A stretch of DNA of 64,000 bases from Robiginitalea sp. SC105 (GCF_014243345.1 NZ_JACLZF010000001.1:1240001-1304000); one strand, 5' to 3'; positions 46,201 to 54,919 are shown, numbered from the stretch's first letter. Notes: generated from the letters alone by a model not told the origin. Translations and numbers: made by a program.

Positions 46201-47988
46201 GGGAACCTGGTATTCACGGGGGAAACCTATACCCCCAGCCTGTCGGCAACCACTTCATTCTTTGTGGAGGCCTTTGCCAACGGCTGCAGCTCCGCACGGG
46301 AGGAAGTGATAGCTTTTGTGGCACCCATTGTTACAGCAGGCACACCTTCGAATGCTTCGGCCTGTTCCGTGGCAGCCAACGGGCCTACCATCCGGGACCT
46401 GGATGACCGCCTCGTTGGGGAAGATGCCGGAAACTGGTTGGTTGGAGACGATCCTTCTAATGGAGAGGTAGTTATTGAACCTGGTAACCTTGTGGATTTT
46501 GAGGGCCTCCCGGCGGGCACCTATACCTTTGTCTTTACAACTACAGGTGCCCAGGCGCCCTGTACAAATGATTCGGAGATCATCAGCATCACCGTGACGG
46601 ATTGCGATGTGGACACAGACGGGGACGGGCTCCTGGACGGGCTCGAAGCCACCCTGGAGACGGACCCGAACAACCCGGACTCCGATGGGGACGGGATTGA
46701 CGATGGCACCGAAGTAGGCCCGGATACAGCCAATCCGCTGGACGAAGATGGGGACGGGATCATCGATGCCCTGGATTCGAATGTACTGGATGCGGATGCC
46801 GACGGGGTCAACGACCAGCAAGATCCGGCCAACACTAACCCCTGTATCCCCAACGCCAGTGCAGGCAACTGCGATGTGGACCTCGCCGTAACCAAAACCG
46901 TGGACAGCCCCCAAGCCGTTATCGGGCAGGAGGTCGTCTTTACTATAAGCCTTACCAACCTGACCGCAATCGAAGTGTCAGATATCCAGGTGGGGGACCT
47001 TTTGGAAACCGGCTTCGGCTTTGTGGGCGCCACTGCCAGTACCGGAACCTATGATTCCGCCACCGGGATCTGGACCGTGCCGCTGATTGCTGCCGAGGGA
47101 GCCGAAACCCTGGAAATCACGGCAACGGTGCTCGATACCGGGGTGTATACGAATACGGCCGAACTCCTGGATTCCAGCCCCCTGGACGGCAACCCGGCCA
47201 ATGACGCGAGTACGGTTGAGGTGGAGATCGTCCTGCCGGAAGGCGCGGACCTGCAGATCACCAAATTTGCGCAGATCACCGGGGGCAGCGTCTCCGATTC
47301 AAGGATTAACCCGCTGGTGGATGACCGCATCCGCTTTGTGGTAACGGTCACCAACCTGTCCACAGATGCCACGGTTACCGACATCCAGGTGGAAGATATC
47401 ATCAACCCGGAATCGGTAACCGGGTTTGAATACGTGCAACACACGAACCTCCCGGTAAGCGCCTTCCCCCCGGGCGCCTATAACCCGGATACAGGTATCT
47501 GGAACATCGCCAGCCTGGCGCCGGGAGCATCTGTGGAACTGAACATCGTGGTCTTTGTGCGCCAACCGGGGGAATTTACCAATACCGCATCCATCATTAC
47601 CCCGGTCTCCGATGCCAACCCGGACAACAATTCGGCTTCGGTACTGGTCGTGGTAGGGGATGTCAACCAGGGCGAACCGCTGTTCAACCAGTTCTCCCCC
47701 AACGGAGACGGTACCAATGACCTGCTCAAAATCCAGCTCACCCGGGAAAACGAATTGACCGGAGTCCGTGAACCTTATATAGATTTATACTCCATCCGAA
47801 TATTCAATCGCTACGGCCAGCAGATGCTGGAGGCAACCAACCTGGTAACGGATGTGATCTGGGATGGGGAGTACAACGGCTCGCCCGCCCCGGAGGGCAC
47901 GTATTTTTATGTCCTGGAATACCGCACATTGCCGGAATTCGGGGGTGAACAGGTCACGGTCAAAGGCTGGATCCAACTGATTCGATAA
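43219..47988 (+). CDS. Giant secreted Calx-beta/DUF11 protein with gliding-motility C-terminal domain
   Basis: 1589-residue cell-surface protein predicted to leave by the type IX system. Order of domains: signal peptide (FLWILLLLPIFSATGQA), seven Calx-beta repeats (about 35-857, each ending in a TxxNDD motif), two Ig-like segments with paired cysteines (about 858-1125), a calcium-binding thrombospondin-type-3-like stretch (DTDGDGLLDGLEATLETDPN and DSDGDGIDD, about 1130-1210), two DUF11 repeats (about 1217-1480), and a type B T9SS sorting domain (about 1488-1589: FSPNGDGTNDLLKIQ, RIFNRYGQQ, GTYFYVLEY). It is followed two bases later by its likely PorP/SprF partner, as in the sprB-sprF arrangement. 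An upstream TTG start at 43144 is possible; ATG 43219 gives a better signal peptide. Confidence 0.93.
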   Translation: MNQSLNTSKSPFFSRAGRQFLWILLLLPIFSATGQATVSFSSASASGPEATNANLPTLFVDGTITLATTVTVSVTGGTAVGGGSDYNFTSPQEVTIPAGVYDGTTGTDIPIPTLSIVNDAIVEGDETIVLGLSLPTGDASLTAPTSTTYTITNDDTVTVSFSSASASGLESTNASLPTLFITGTVAAATTVTVSATGGSATGGGTDYNFTSPQVVNIPAGVYDGTATTDIAIPNLSIVNDPTPEISETITLGLSAPTGDASLGGITSTTYTILNDDDQVLVINNVSQAEGSGGGTTAFGFTVSIQGGTNAFQDLSFRVNTSNGSASQPGDYIRIQNQVFTIPAGQNSVTVPVSVVADGDPELNETFSVQIDNPTTGAAIGAADTGTGTIENDDSQTISINDVSTTEGNGGTKNFNFTVSVDGGGDALANIGFTINTANGTATVANNDYVALTGVSGTINSGSNSTQVTVVVNGDTTPEPNETFSVVLSNPSNATINDGTGTGTITNDDNQVLVINNVSQAEGSGGGTTPFNFTVSIQGGTNAFQNLSFRVNTSDGTASQPGDYTRIQDQIFTIPAGSNSVTVPVSVIADNIPEPNETFTVDIDQPSTGAVIGATDTGTGTIVNDDQQGLVISNVSRDEGNSGNNTFSFQVSISGGGNALQDINFTYSTQNGTATVADGDYLGLTNIGGQLAEGQSSVIIPVTVLGDNKAEANETFSVILSNPQGGTIAQGTGTGTILNDDNNSISIADLTQNEGNTGTTNFVFTVTVDDGAIALQQIDFEFDTSPSGANPATAGVDYVTVSNGTGTIPAGATSTTISVSVNGDTDLEPAETFTVEINNINNADPGDNTAIGTIQNDDQCDAGDNAPGLEADQATNFCTGEVIPPLTDFVISNPPAGTTLTFSQNIDPLVVANHLNAAQVAAPVAGTYYAFYYDAANGCASPLLTLTLVRNATPLLDGISGDERCGPGVVTLTATGNIPDSANSPDINWYDAPTGGNLVFTGETYTPSLSATTSFFVEAFANGCSSAREEVIAFVAPIVTAGTPSNASACSVAANGPTIRDLDDRLVGEDAGNWLVGDDPSNGEVVIEPGNLVDFEGLPAGTYTFVFTTTGAQAPCTNDSEIISITVTDCDVDTDGDGLLDGLEATLETDPNNPDSDGDGIDDGTEVGPDTANPLDEDGDGIIDALDSNVLDADADGVNDQQDPANTNPCIPNASAGNCDVDLAVTKTVDSPQAVIGQEVVFTISLTNLTAIEVSDIQVGDLLETGFGFVGATASTGTYDSATGIWTVPLIAAEGAETLEITATVLDTGVYTNTAELLDSSPLDGNPANDASTVEVEIVLPEGADLQITKFAQITGGSVSDSRINPLVDDRIRFVVTVTNLSTDATVTDIQVEDIINPESVTGFEYVQHTNLPVSAFPPGAYNPDTGIWNIASLAPGASVELNIVVFVRQPGEFTNTASIITPVSDANPDNNSASVLVVVGDVNQGEPLFNQFSPNGDGTNDLLKIQLTRENELTGVREPYIDLYSIRIFNRYGQQMLEATNLVTDVIWDGEYNGSPAPEGTYFYVLEYRTLPEFGGEQVTVKGWIQLIR
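43321..45792 (+). repeat. Seven Calx-beta domain repeats in the coding sequence
   Basis: Repeat units of about 345-370 bases end near 43683, 44050, 44400, 44745, 45095, 45440 and 45792, each closing on an NDD codon triplet. Units three and five are near copies at protein level (both with VINNVSQAEGSGGGTT and SFRVNTS), separated by a different unit four. Confidence 0.85.
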
Positions 47989-47989
47989 C

Positions 47990-48985
47990 ATGCAGCAGCA
48001 AGAAACCCGAATACACCGTTTAATTGTGCGCTCCCTGGGGGTACTGCTTTTCCTGTTGGCGACCGTCCAGACGGCGTCCGCCCAGCGGGAGCCGCTCTAC
48101 ACCCAGTACATGTACAACATCGGCAGCTTTAACCCGGCCTATGTGGGAAGTGTGGAAAATCCTGACTTTTCCCTCCTCTACCGGGCCCAGTGGATCGACA
48201 TCCCGGGGGCGCCCCGGACCCTGAGGTTTGGCGCAAACGTACCCCTTGGGAACCGGAAGCACGGCCTGGGATTCAATGCGGTCAATGACCAGCTGGGGCC
48301 CACCTCCCAGACCTTTGTGGATGTTTCCTATTCCTTCCAGGTCCGGTTTACCTATGACGTCTTCCTGGCCTTTGGGCTGGATGCGGGAGGGACCTTCCTG
48401 AATACGGACTTCAGCAAGGGGACCTTTGAAAACCCCGGGGAACCCATCCTGGATGCCCAGAACATCAACGAGATCTACCCCACCCTCGGGGCCGGGGTAT
48501 TCCTCTACCAGCAAAACTGGTACCTGGGGGTATCCGTACCCAACTTCCTGACCGATGCCCTTTACAGCAACGAGGTGGCGCAAATCGTCTCTGACGAGCT
48601 GCAGTTCAACTTTATCGGGGGGTACGTCTTCGACCTGTCGGACAACCTGAAATTCAAACCGGCATTTTTGGTAAATTACCTCTCCGGGGCTCCGGTGAAC
48701 GCCAACCTGTCGGCCAATTTCCTGATCAGCGACGTTGTGACCGCAGGGGCATCCTACCGGTTCGACAATGCGGTGAGCGGCCTGGCGGGGTTCCAGGTAT
48801 CGGACAACCTGTTTATGGGTTATGGATATGATTACAACACCAATGGCCTGGGCGGTTACAACAGCGGCACCCACGAAATCATCGTAAAATTTTATCTTGG
48901 TAGGGGCTCAGGTTCCGACCGGGACCCGGATTCCGGGAAAGGCAAGAAAAAGGGCAAGCAGATCGACAGCCCGAGATTTTTCTAA
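47990..48985 (+). CDS. PorP/SprF family type IX secretion membrane protein
   Basis: 331-residue outer-membrane protein with signal peptide (LGVLLFLLATVQTASA) and family pattern REPLYTQYMYNIGSFNPAYVG, followed by about 14 amphipathic strands. SprF of F. johnsoniae, encoded just after sprB, is needed to place SprB on the surface; here the same order (giant adhesin, then PorP/SprF, then OmpA) predicts that this protein anchors or exports the Calx-beta protein. The tail after the last strand is basic (KGKKKGKQ). ATG 47990 lies one base past the adhesin stop. Confidence 0.95.
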   Translation: MQQQETRIHRLIVRSLGVLLFLLATVQTASAQREPLYTQYMYNIGSFNPAYVGSVENPDFSLLYRAQWIDIPGAPRTLRFGANVPLGNRKHGLGFNAVNDQLGPTSQTFVDVSYSFQVRFTYDVFLAFGLDAGGTFLNTDFSKGTFENPGEPILDAQNINEIYPTLGAGVFLYQQNWYLGVSVPNFLTDALYSNEVAQIVSDELQFNFIGGYVFDLSDNLKFKPAFLVNYLSGAPVNANLSANFLISDVVTAGASYRFDNAVSGLAGFQVSDNLFMGYGYDYNTNGLGGYNSGTHEIIVKFYLGRGSGSDRDPDSGKGKKKGKQIDSPRFF

Positions 48986-48994
48986 GCGCATTAC

Positions 48995-50920
48995 ATGAAA
49001 CTTAAAAACCACATACTGATCCTTTTTGCCCTGGTGAGCCTGGCGGGCCATGCCCAGAAATCCTCCAGGGCGGACCAGGCCTTTTTTGAATATGATTTTA
49101 AGACGGCCATTGCGGAATATGTGAAGGAAGGCCGTAAGCAGCCGCTCAGCCCCGGGCAGCAGCTCAACCTGGCCGAGGCCTATTTCCGGCAACGCCAGTA
49201 CCAGGAAGCGGCCGATCAGTACGTGGAACTCTACCGGAAGGACAGCATCCTGGACAACCACCATTTCAATATCATGCTGCAGGCCCTTTCCAAAACCTCC
49301 GGGAAGGAACGGGTGCAGGCTTTCCTGAACACGCGTAGTTCCCAGCTTTCCAATGAGTTGCTGGAAAACGCCTCCTTTAATTACGAGCTGCTCGACAACC
49401 CGGCATCGGACCAAATGGATTTCCGGATCTTCGCGCTGAAGGGGAACTCCCCCCAGTCCGATTTCTCACCCGCCTTTTATGGGGACGACCGGTTGCTGTT
49501 CAGTTCCACAAGGCCCCAGGAAGAAAAGGATACCTATTTCCCGACCGGGGAGGCCTATACGGATATTTTCGTGGCCCCCCTGCAGGCAGACGGGCAACTG
49601 GGCACGGTTGCGCCCCTGAATTCCCTCCCGCCTTTGAAATTCCATGAAGCGACCCCCTTTTACAGCGAGGCCCTGGAAGGGATTTTTTACGTCCGTTCCA
49701 ATGCTTCGGAGGGCGCCCTCACCTTTGATGCGAATGGCAAGAATTCACTGGCCATTGCCCTGAACAAGCGCAATGGCAGTTTCCAGACCCTGCTCAGGGA
49801 CCCGAGTATTTCATTTTACTATCCCTTTTACGAGGCCGAAAACGAGCGGCTGTATTTTGCGGCCGACTTCCAGCAGGGCTACGGGGGGACGGACCTCTAT
49901 TACGTGGTGACCAACCAGGGGCTTATTATGTCGGCACCCGTTAACCTCGGGCCGAGGATTAATACCCCGGGAAATGAAATTGCCCCCTTTGTGGTGGATG
50001 GGAGCCTGTATTTTTCCTCCGATGTCTTTTACGGCCTTGGGGGGATGGATGTGTTCAAATCGGAGATGCAGGCCGACGGGACCTTCAGCATACCCGCCAA
50101 CCTCGGTCCGGAAATCAACTCCGTCCAGGATGAATTCGGCTTTGTGATCCGCAGTTCCCCAACCGGGGGCTACCAGGGTTACTTTGCCTCCAACCGGCCC
50201 GGCGGGGTGGGAAGTGACGACCTCTACGGATTCACCGTATCCCAGAAACCGGGTCTGAGGACCCTGGTGGTGAGCGGGCAGGTGCTTGCTACCACCGGCG
50301 ATGCGGTGGAAAAGGCCCGTGTGCGGCTCCAGGACGCTTCCGGCGGCCTGTTGCGGGAAGTCTATACCCAGGGGGACGGCAATTTCCGCATCGAGATTCC
50401 CTGGCAGGCGGATACGCGGCTTAGCATCGACAAGGAACGGTTTACCGCAGCCGTCCTTGGAGGGGAAGGGCAGGTGCAACTGGGAGAAGGGGAACCCGTG
50501 GAGGTGATCCTCAAACCGGTGGAGGAAGTGGTCCGGCAGGTGCGGGACCATTACGAATTGAGGGGGGAGAAATTTTACTTTCAAACCGGGAGCAGCCGCC
50601 TTACGGATGCGGTTCAGATCGGACTGCAGGAGCCCCTGCAGGCCCTTAGGGAATTCCCGGAGCTACGGATACGGATCGAGGCGCATACAGACAGCCGAGG
50701 CAGTTCTGCCACCAACCAGGCGCTCTCCCAGCAGCGGGCCGAGGCGATACGCGAATACCTGGTATCAAATGGTATTGCAGCAGATCGGATCGTTGCCGCC
50801 GAGGGCAAGGGCGAGAGCCAGATCCTGAATAATTGCACCGACGGGGTGTATTGCCTCGAGGTGCTGCACAAGCAGAACGAGCGGTACCCGCTCATTGTGA
50901 CCAACTACGAAGAACGCTGA
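48995..50920 (+). CDS. OmpA family protein with TPR-like and PD40 repeats
   Basis: 641-residue outer-membrane-associated protein. Signal peptide (HILILFALVSLAGHAQ), a TPR-like region (about 30-110), PD40/WD40-like repeats (about 150-400: DFSPAFYGDDRLLFSS, GGMDVFKSEM), a carboxypeptidase-regulatory-like beta domain (about 425-500), and a C-terminal OmpA peptidoglycan-binding domain (about 525-641: IRIEAHTDSRGSS and NQALSQQRAEAIREYL). This is the usual third gene of the PorP/SprF cassette. It ends one base from the stop of the convergent small gene. Confidence 0.93.
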   Translation: MKLKNHILILFALVSLAGHAQKSSRADQAFFEYDFKTAIAEYVKEGRKQPLSPGQQLNLAEAYFRQRQYQEAADQYVELYRKDSILDNHHFNIMLQALSKTSGKERVQAFLNTRSSQLSNELLENASFNYELLDNPASDQMDFRIFALKGNSPQSDFSPAFYGDDRLLFSSTRPQEEKDTYFPTGEAYTDIFVAPLQADGQLGTVAPLNSLPPLKFHEATPFYSEALEGIFYVRSNASEGALTFDANGKNSLAIALNKRNGSFQTLLRDPSISFYYPFYEAENERLYFAADFQQGYGGTDLYYVVTNQGLIMSAPVNLGPRINTPGNEIAPFVVDGSLYFSSDVFYGLGGMDVFKSEMQADGTFSIPANLGPEINSVQDEFGFVIRSSPTGGYQGYFASNRPGGVGSDDLYGFTVSQKPGLRTLVVSGQVLATTGDAVEKARVRLQDASGGLLREVYTQGDGNFRIEIPWQADTRLSIDKERFTAAVLGGEGQVQLGEGEPVEVILKPVEEVVRQVRDHYELRGEKFYFQTGSSRLTDAVQIGLQEPLQALREFPELRIRIEAHTDSRGSSATNQALSQQRAEAIREYLVSNGIAADRIVAAEGKGESQILNNCTDGVYCLEVLHKQNERYPLIVTNYEER

Positions 50921-50921
50921 A

Positions 50922-51113
50922 TCAGCGCTCCAGGCGGCAGTCCGTGCAGGACTTTACCTCCCCGTAATACGTTTGACGGTACTTGTGCAGGGTTCGGTAA
51001 GGGATGCCGAAAAGGTGTTTGCGGATATAGGTCACCTTGGTGTCCAGGCGCCCCATCTTGGGAGTGAATCGAACTTCGTTGCGCGTTTTGCGGGCAACAT
51101 TGAAGAGTCTCAT
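50922..51113 (-). CDS. Small basic protein with C-terminal CxxC
   Basis: 63 residues, strongly basic (many Arg and Lys), beginning MRLFNVARKTRNEVR and ending KSCTDCRLER. I do not recognise a family. The Cys-x-x-Cys pair could bind zinc, but a lone pair is weak evidence. Support for a real gene: a well-spaced promoter just upstream and an ATG in the right place. Its stop codon (TCA on the + strand) and the OmpA stop (TGA) are both inside the 13-base palindrome 50915-50927. Confidence 0.55.
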   Translation of the reverse strand: MRLFNVARKTRNEVRFTPKMGRLDTKVTYIRKHLFGIPYRTLHKYRQTYYGEVKSCTDCRLER

Positions 51114-51132
51114 GGTTTCTTTTTTTCTGGGG

Positions 51133-51163
51133 CAAAGATCGTAAAATTGGCCGTTCAAGTCAA
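51133..51163 (-). promoter_or_regulatory. Promoter of the small basic protein gene
   Basis: Minus strand: TTG (51163-51161), 20 bases, GATCTTTG (51140-51133), one mismatch from TAnnTTTG, 19 bases before the ATG. Confidence 0.5.
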
Positions 51164-51258
51164 ATCCGTTTGCCGATCCGGTCCGATCCGTTCGTCGGAT
51201 ACGTCAAACCGAATTGTCGGAAACCCCCGGATTAACTGCCATCAAGGGCCTGACAGCC

Positions 51259-52509
51259 CTAGAGGATCAGCCAGCAGTAGTAAGCGGCAAAAAGGGACAG
51301 GAAGAGGATCCCGGCATAGGTGAGTACCTTAAGGCCCGTACCGGGCATTGCTGATTGGGGCATGTCCGGGCTGGTCACATTCTTCAGGTTCATGTATCCC
51401 ACCAGGGGCGCCATTACAAAAGAGATAAAGGTTGCCAGAGCCACCAGATTGCCCATGTTGGCTCCGAATGCCGTAAGCACGAGGTAATTCACCCCTGTCA
51501 GTACCAGGATGGCCAGGGCGTAATGCCATTTCTCCCCAAACCGCTTCCGATCCGGCCGCAGGTATTCCAGCACGTCGATACTCACCCGGGCTATCGCGTC
51601 GTGGGCCGTCATGCAGGTGCTGAACATGGTGGCAAAGGCGGAAATGGCGATAAAGATATAGGCCCAGTCGCCGATGTGGGTGGTGAACAACTGCACCACC
51701 TGGTCGGCAAAGGTAACGGCATTGCCGCTGAGTTCCGTGCCCGTGCCGTAGAGCGTGCGGTGGCCGATGATCAGGAAGAACACGGCGAGCAGGGCCGTGG
51801 TGATGTAGCCCGTATTGAACTCCTGCAGCGCATCCCGCAGGCTGGGTTTCCCCCCTTTTCCCTTGTACTTTTCCAGGCTCCACAAACTGATCCAGCTGCT
51901 GGCCTCCACGGCCGTGGGCATCCAGCCGATCAGGCTGATCAGAAAGAGCACCCCAACGCTGTCCAGCAAGGGCGGGCGCTGAAAGCCTTCCACCGCCGCA
52001 ACGGCCGGTTTGTACAGCACCATCACCGTGGTCACCAGCAGGGCCGCAAACAGGATGGTCACCACGAATTTCAGCGTGGTTTCCAGCAGGCTGTACCGCC
52101 CGATGATCAGGGCGATGCTGATAAAGGCAAACAACCCCAGGGCGATCAGGGAAACGGAAACGCCCCGGATGCCGAATAAGTTGGATAGCAGGCCTGCGGT
52201 TACCACGTACAGGGCGGCAAGGATGGTAAAGGTGGTCACCAGGGTAATGAAAGCGTACAGCCACATCCAGCCCTTTCCACGACGGGAATAGCCTTCCACC
52301 AGGCTCCTGCCCGTCACGTTGGTATAGCGGATGCCGTACTCAAAGAATGGATATTTAAAGAGGTTTGCCAGCAGGATGGGGACGGCCATGATCCAGCCGT
52401 AGGTGGCGCCTGCCTTGGTGGAAAGCACCAGGTGGGAGGTGCCTATGGCCATGCTGGCGAACAAGAGCCCGGGCCCCAGGTTTTTCAAAAGCGTCTTGAA
52501 TCGGCTCAT
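51259..52509 (-). CDS. Divergent Nramp-family transporter
   Basis: 416-residue inner-membrane protein with about 11 helices and the general Nramp layout (GPGLLFASM at the start of helix 1). The two metal-coordinating motifs differ from Mn/Fe transporters: the helix 1 DPGN is replaced by a GTSH sequence (23-26), and the helix 6 MPH is WMPT (196-199), keeping Met but not His. It is therefore unlikely to be a standard proton-coupled Mn2+/Fe2+ importer; such divergent Nramp relatives may carry other substrates. It is downstream of the sanA-like gene by 44 bases and probably co-transcribed with it. Confidence 0.82.
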   Translation of the reverse strand: MSRFKTLLKNLGPGLLFASMAIGTSHLVLSTKAGATYGWIMAVPILLANLFKYPFFEYGIRYTNVTGRSLVEGYSRRGKGWMWLYAFITLVTTFTILAALYVVTAGLLSNLFGIRGVSVSLIALGLFAFISIALIIGRYSLLETTLKFVVTILFAALLVTTVMVLYKPAVAAVEGFQRPPLLDSVGVLFLISLIGWMPTAVEASSWISLWSLEKYKGKGGKPSLRDALQEFNTGYITTALLAVFFLIIGHRTLYGTGTELSGNAVTFADQVVQLFTTHIGDWAYIFIAISAFATMFSTCMTAHDAIARVSIDVLEYLRPDRKRFGEKWHYALAILVLTGVNYLVLTAFGANMGNLVALATFISFVMAPLVGYMNLKNVTSPDMPQSAMPGTGLKVLTYAGILFLSLFAAYYCWLIL

Positions 52510-52553
52510 GGAAGGTGTTTCGTCGGTTGCGCCTAATGTACGAATTCGCCCCG

Positions 52554-53189
52554 TTATTCAATATTGATCCGGTTGCCGTAAAACCGCGGCTGTGTATTGA
52601 AAACCAGGTCCAGGAAGACCTTTACCCGGGCAAAGTATTCCCGTACCTCCATCTTGATGCCGGAGGACCCACCGACGCCACGGGCATTGAACCCCTGGGC
52701 GTGCAACCCTTTCTGTCGGGCGATATACAGCGCCCTCTTGTTGTGGAATTCCTGGGAAATCACCGTAACCGAATCCAGCCCGAACACGACCTTGGCCCGG
52801 ACCATCGAGTCCAGGGTGCGGAACCCTGCATAATCGAGGAAAATCCGCTCGGCCGGGATGCCGCCCGCTATCAGATCCTTTTTGATGGTGTCCGGCTCGT
52901 TGTAGTAGATGCTGCCATTGTCGCCGCTGACCAGGACATAGGCGATCTTCCCGGCCCGGAACAGCGCCAGGGTCGCTTCGATCCGGTACCGGTAGAAAGG
53001 GTTCATTCCCCCTTCCACCCGGTGTCGGGCCGTACCCAGCACCAGGCCCACTTTAGTAGGGGGGATGCTTTCCGGGTCCGAATACAGCATCCCGTCGGAT
53101 GCATATTCGATAATGGCATTGCAGGTAACGATCACCAGGACGGGCACCGCCAGGATCGGCAGGAGGCGCTTGAGCCACTTCTTTTTCAT
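52554..53189 (-). CDS. SanA/ElyC-like DUF218 protein
   Basis: 211-residue inner-membrane protein with one N-terminal anchor (LLPILAVPVLVIVTCNAII) and a periplasmic DUF218 domain: VLGTARHRVEGGMNPFYRYRIEATLALFRAGK, SGDNGSIYYNEPDTIKKDLI and DYAGFRTLDSMVRAK. In E. coli SanA affects vancomycin exclusion at high temperature and ElyC affects peptidoglycan and lipid carrier metabolism; the reaction is not settled. It precedes the Nramp-like gene in a two-gene unit. Confidence 0.9.
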   Translation of the reverse strand: MKKKWLKRLLPILAVPVLVIVTCNAIIEYASDGMLYSDPESIPPTKVGLVLGTARHRVEGGMNPFYRYRIEATLALFRAGKIAYVLVSGDNGSIYYNEPDTIKKDLIAGGIPAERIFLDYAGFRTLDSMVRAKVVFGLDSVTVISQEFHNKRALYIARQKGLHAQGFNARGVGGSSGIKMEVREYFARVKVFLDLVFNTQPRFYGNRINIE

Positions 53190-53257
53190 AGCCGGTTCTC
53201 TTGGATTAAAGGTACATAATTAGGTACATACCCGGATCGGCCGCTGCAAAAGGGTGC

Positions 53258-53285
53258 AAAAAATACCCCCGGCGGGAACCGGGGG
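53258..53285 (-). terminator. Intrinsic terminator of the FadL-like gene (minus strand)
   Basis: Minus strand: CCCCCGG, six-base loop, CCGGGGG, then TATTTTTT. It lies about 75 bases past the FadL-like stop and upstream of the sanA-like gene. Confidence 0.8.
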
Positions 53286-53360
53286 CGAATAAAATAATTT
53301 GGGTGGCAGTTGCACTATGGGCGAGAGGGCACTTGCGCGCCTACCGGCGTTACGGAGCAC

Positions 53361-54665
53361 CTACCAGCGGTACTGGGCGCCAACCATCAGCATGGAAGTC
53401 GTCATTTCATAGGACACCTCGCTGCCCGGGACAGCCCCGTAAGGCGGGATATCCCCGATTAGTTGCGGGCTGTAGACCGGGCCGGCCGTTGCATCCCCGC
53501 TGAACCCGAAGTGGAAGACCCCGTCGATCTGGAAGTGTTCCCCGGCCGAAACCCCAACCCCCAGTTGGAAGGCATTCTTGATGATAGCGGTGGACGGGAT
53601 GTTGAAAAAGGCCATTTCCGACGAAATCGGGTTGGAGCTGTAGGTGTACCCCAGGCGGATGGGCACCTTGTGGAAGCGCTTGTACTGCATCCCCGCAGAT
53701 ATGATATTCACATTGTCCCATCCAAAGCCCGCCACGGTGGCGTTGGGTGTCCAGCCCCTGGCTTTGAAACCTTCCGTATTTTCATAGTTGACCAGGCGGT
53801 AGTCCAGGGCCAGGTCAAAATACCCCAGGGAATATCCGAGCCCCAGCGACCAGATGGCCGGGTAGTCGATGGTGAAGGTCGAGGTGGCCTGGCTGCCATC
53901 CAGGTAGGTGTTATCCAGTTCAAATTCCCCGAAGCGCTGGGTGGTTTTATAGGAGGTACCTGCCTTGAACCCCTTTCCGCTATCGTAAAAGAGGCCGAAC
54001 TGGGCACCGAACCCAAAAGCGGAGGCCTTGTCGGTACTCGGATAACCCGCCTGGGTCGGGTTGGCGGTTGGGTTGGGCCAGAGTTCCAGGCTGGCATAGT
54101 TGAAGTTGGGTTGGATGCCCACGGAAAATTCAGGGTTGATTTCATAGGCATAGGTCACCCCAAACTGCAACAGGCTGTAATCGGATTCCACCCGGCCAAA
54201 CCCGCCCATGCTCTGGGGCATGTTGATCGGGTTGGTCGTGCTTTCCGGGAAGGTCACCCCGAAGCCGCTGATTCCGAAGGCAGAAAAACCAAAATGGTGT
54301 TTGCTCTCCCCGGCCCCGGTGACAAAGGCAATGGCAGGCAGGGGGGATACCCCCCGGTCATCCTCGGTAACCCCGCTGAAAAAGTTTCCCGTGGGTTGAC
54401 CGTTGCCGTCCGTTTCGGGTACGGTAGAGCGGAGCTCCGGGGAGGAGAAGAACAACCCGATGTCTGCCCGCAGCTGGGCGTGGTCAAAAGCGGTCAGGGA
54501 TGCCGGGTTCCAGTGCATGGCCCCTGAGATATCAATGGGTTGTGCCGTGGCAGCGCCCCCCATGGACATGTTGACGGCCCCGACGCCCTGCATGATGTGT
54601 CCCGCCTGGGAGAATGCAAAGGGCACACAGCAAAATACCAGTAAATAGGTGCTTAAAATTTTCAT
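53361..54665 (-). CDS. OmpP1/FadL family outer membrane transporter
   Basis: 434-residue beta-barrel of the FadL/TodX family for hydrophobic compounds. Signal peptide (YLLVFCCVPFAFSQ), the plug-like N-terminus GVGAVNMSMGGAATAQPIDIS and the family motif MHWNPASLTAF are clear, and it ends in a terminal strand SMLMVGAQYRW with an aromatic-like C-terminus. The substrate may be long-chain fatty acids or other hydrophobic molecules; no degradation genes are near. It diverges from the lipoprotein gene at 54920 across 254 bases. Confidence 0.93.
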   Translation of the reverse strand: MKILSTYLLVFCCVPFAFSQAGHIMQGVGAVNMSMGGAATAQPIDISGAMHWNPASLTAFDHAQLRADIGLFFSSPELRSTVPETDGNGQPTGNFFSGVTEDDRGVSPLPAIAFVTGAGESKHHFGFSAFGISGFGVTFPESTTNPINMPQSMGGFGRVESDYSLLQFGVTYAYEINPEFSVGIQPNFNYASLELWPNPTANPTQAGYPSTDKASAFGFGAQFGLFYDSGKGFKAGTSYKTTQRFGEFELDNTYLDGSQATSTFTIDYPAIWSLGLGYSLGYFDLALDYRLVNYENTEGFKARGWTPNATVAGFGWDNVNIISAGMQYKRFHKVPIRLGYTYSSNPISSEMAFFNIPSTAIIKNAFQLGVGVSAGEHFQIDGVFHFGFSGDATAGPVYSPQLIGDIPPYGAVPGSEVSYEMTTSMLMVGAQYRW

Positions 54666-54919
54666 CGCTTCTGAATTTTATTAGTTGCCAAGAAGCAGCG
54701 GAACCACCGGGCAGGGTGGCTGTTGGAAATTGGCAGGTTTGATTAACAGGTACAAGTTACGTCCCAAAAACAGGGGGAATTATGATAAAGGTCATTGGAA
54801 AAACCCCTATATTCCAGGGGATTTCAGGCACTCTTTGATTTGTTTGTCCGGGTATGCCGCATTCCCGGTTAACCATTTGTCAGGATTCCATTGAACCCCG
54901 ACTAATCTAGTAAACCTAT

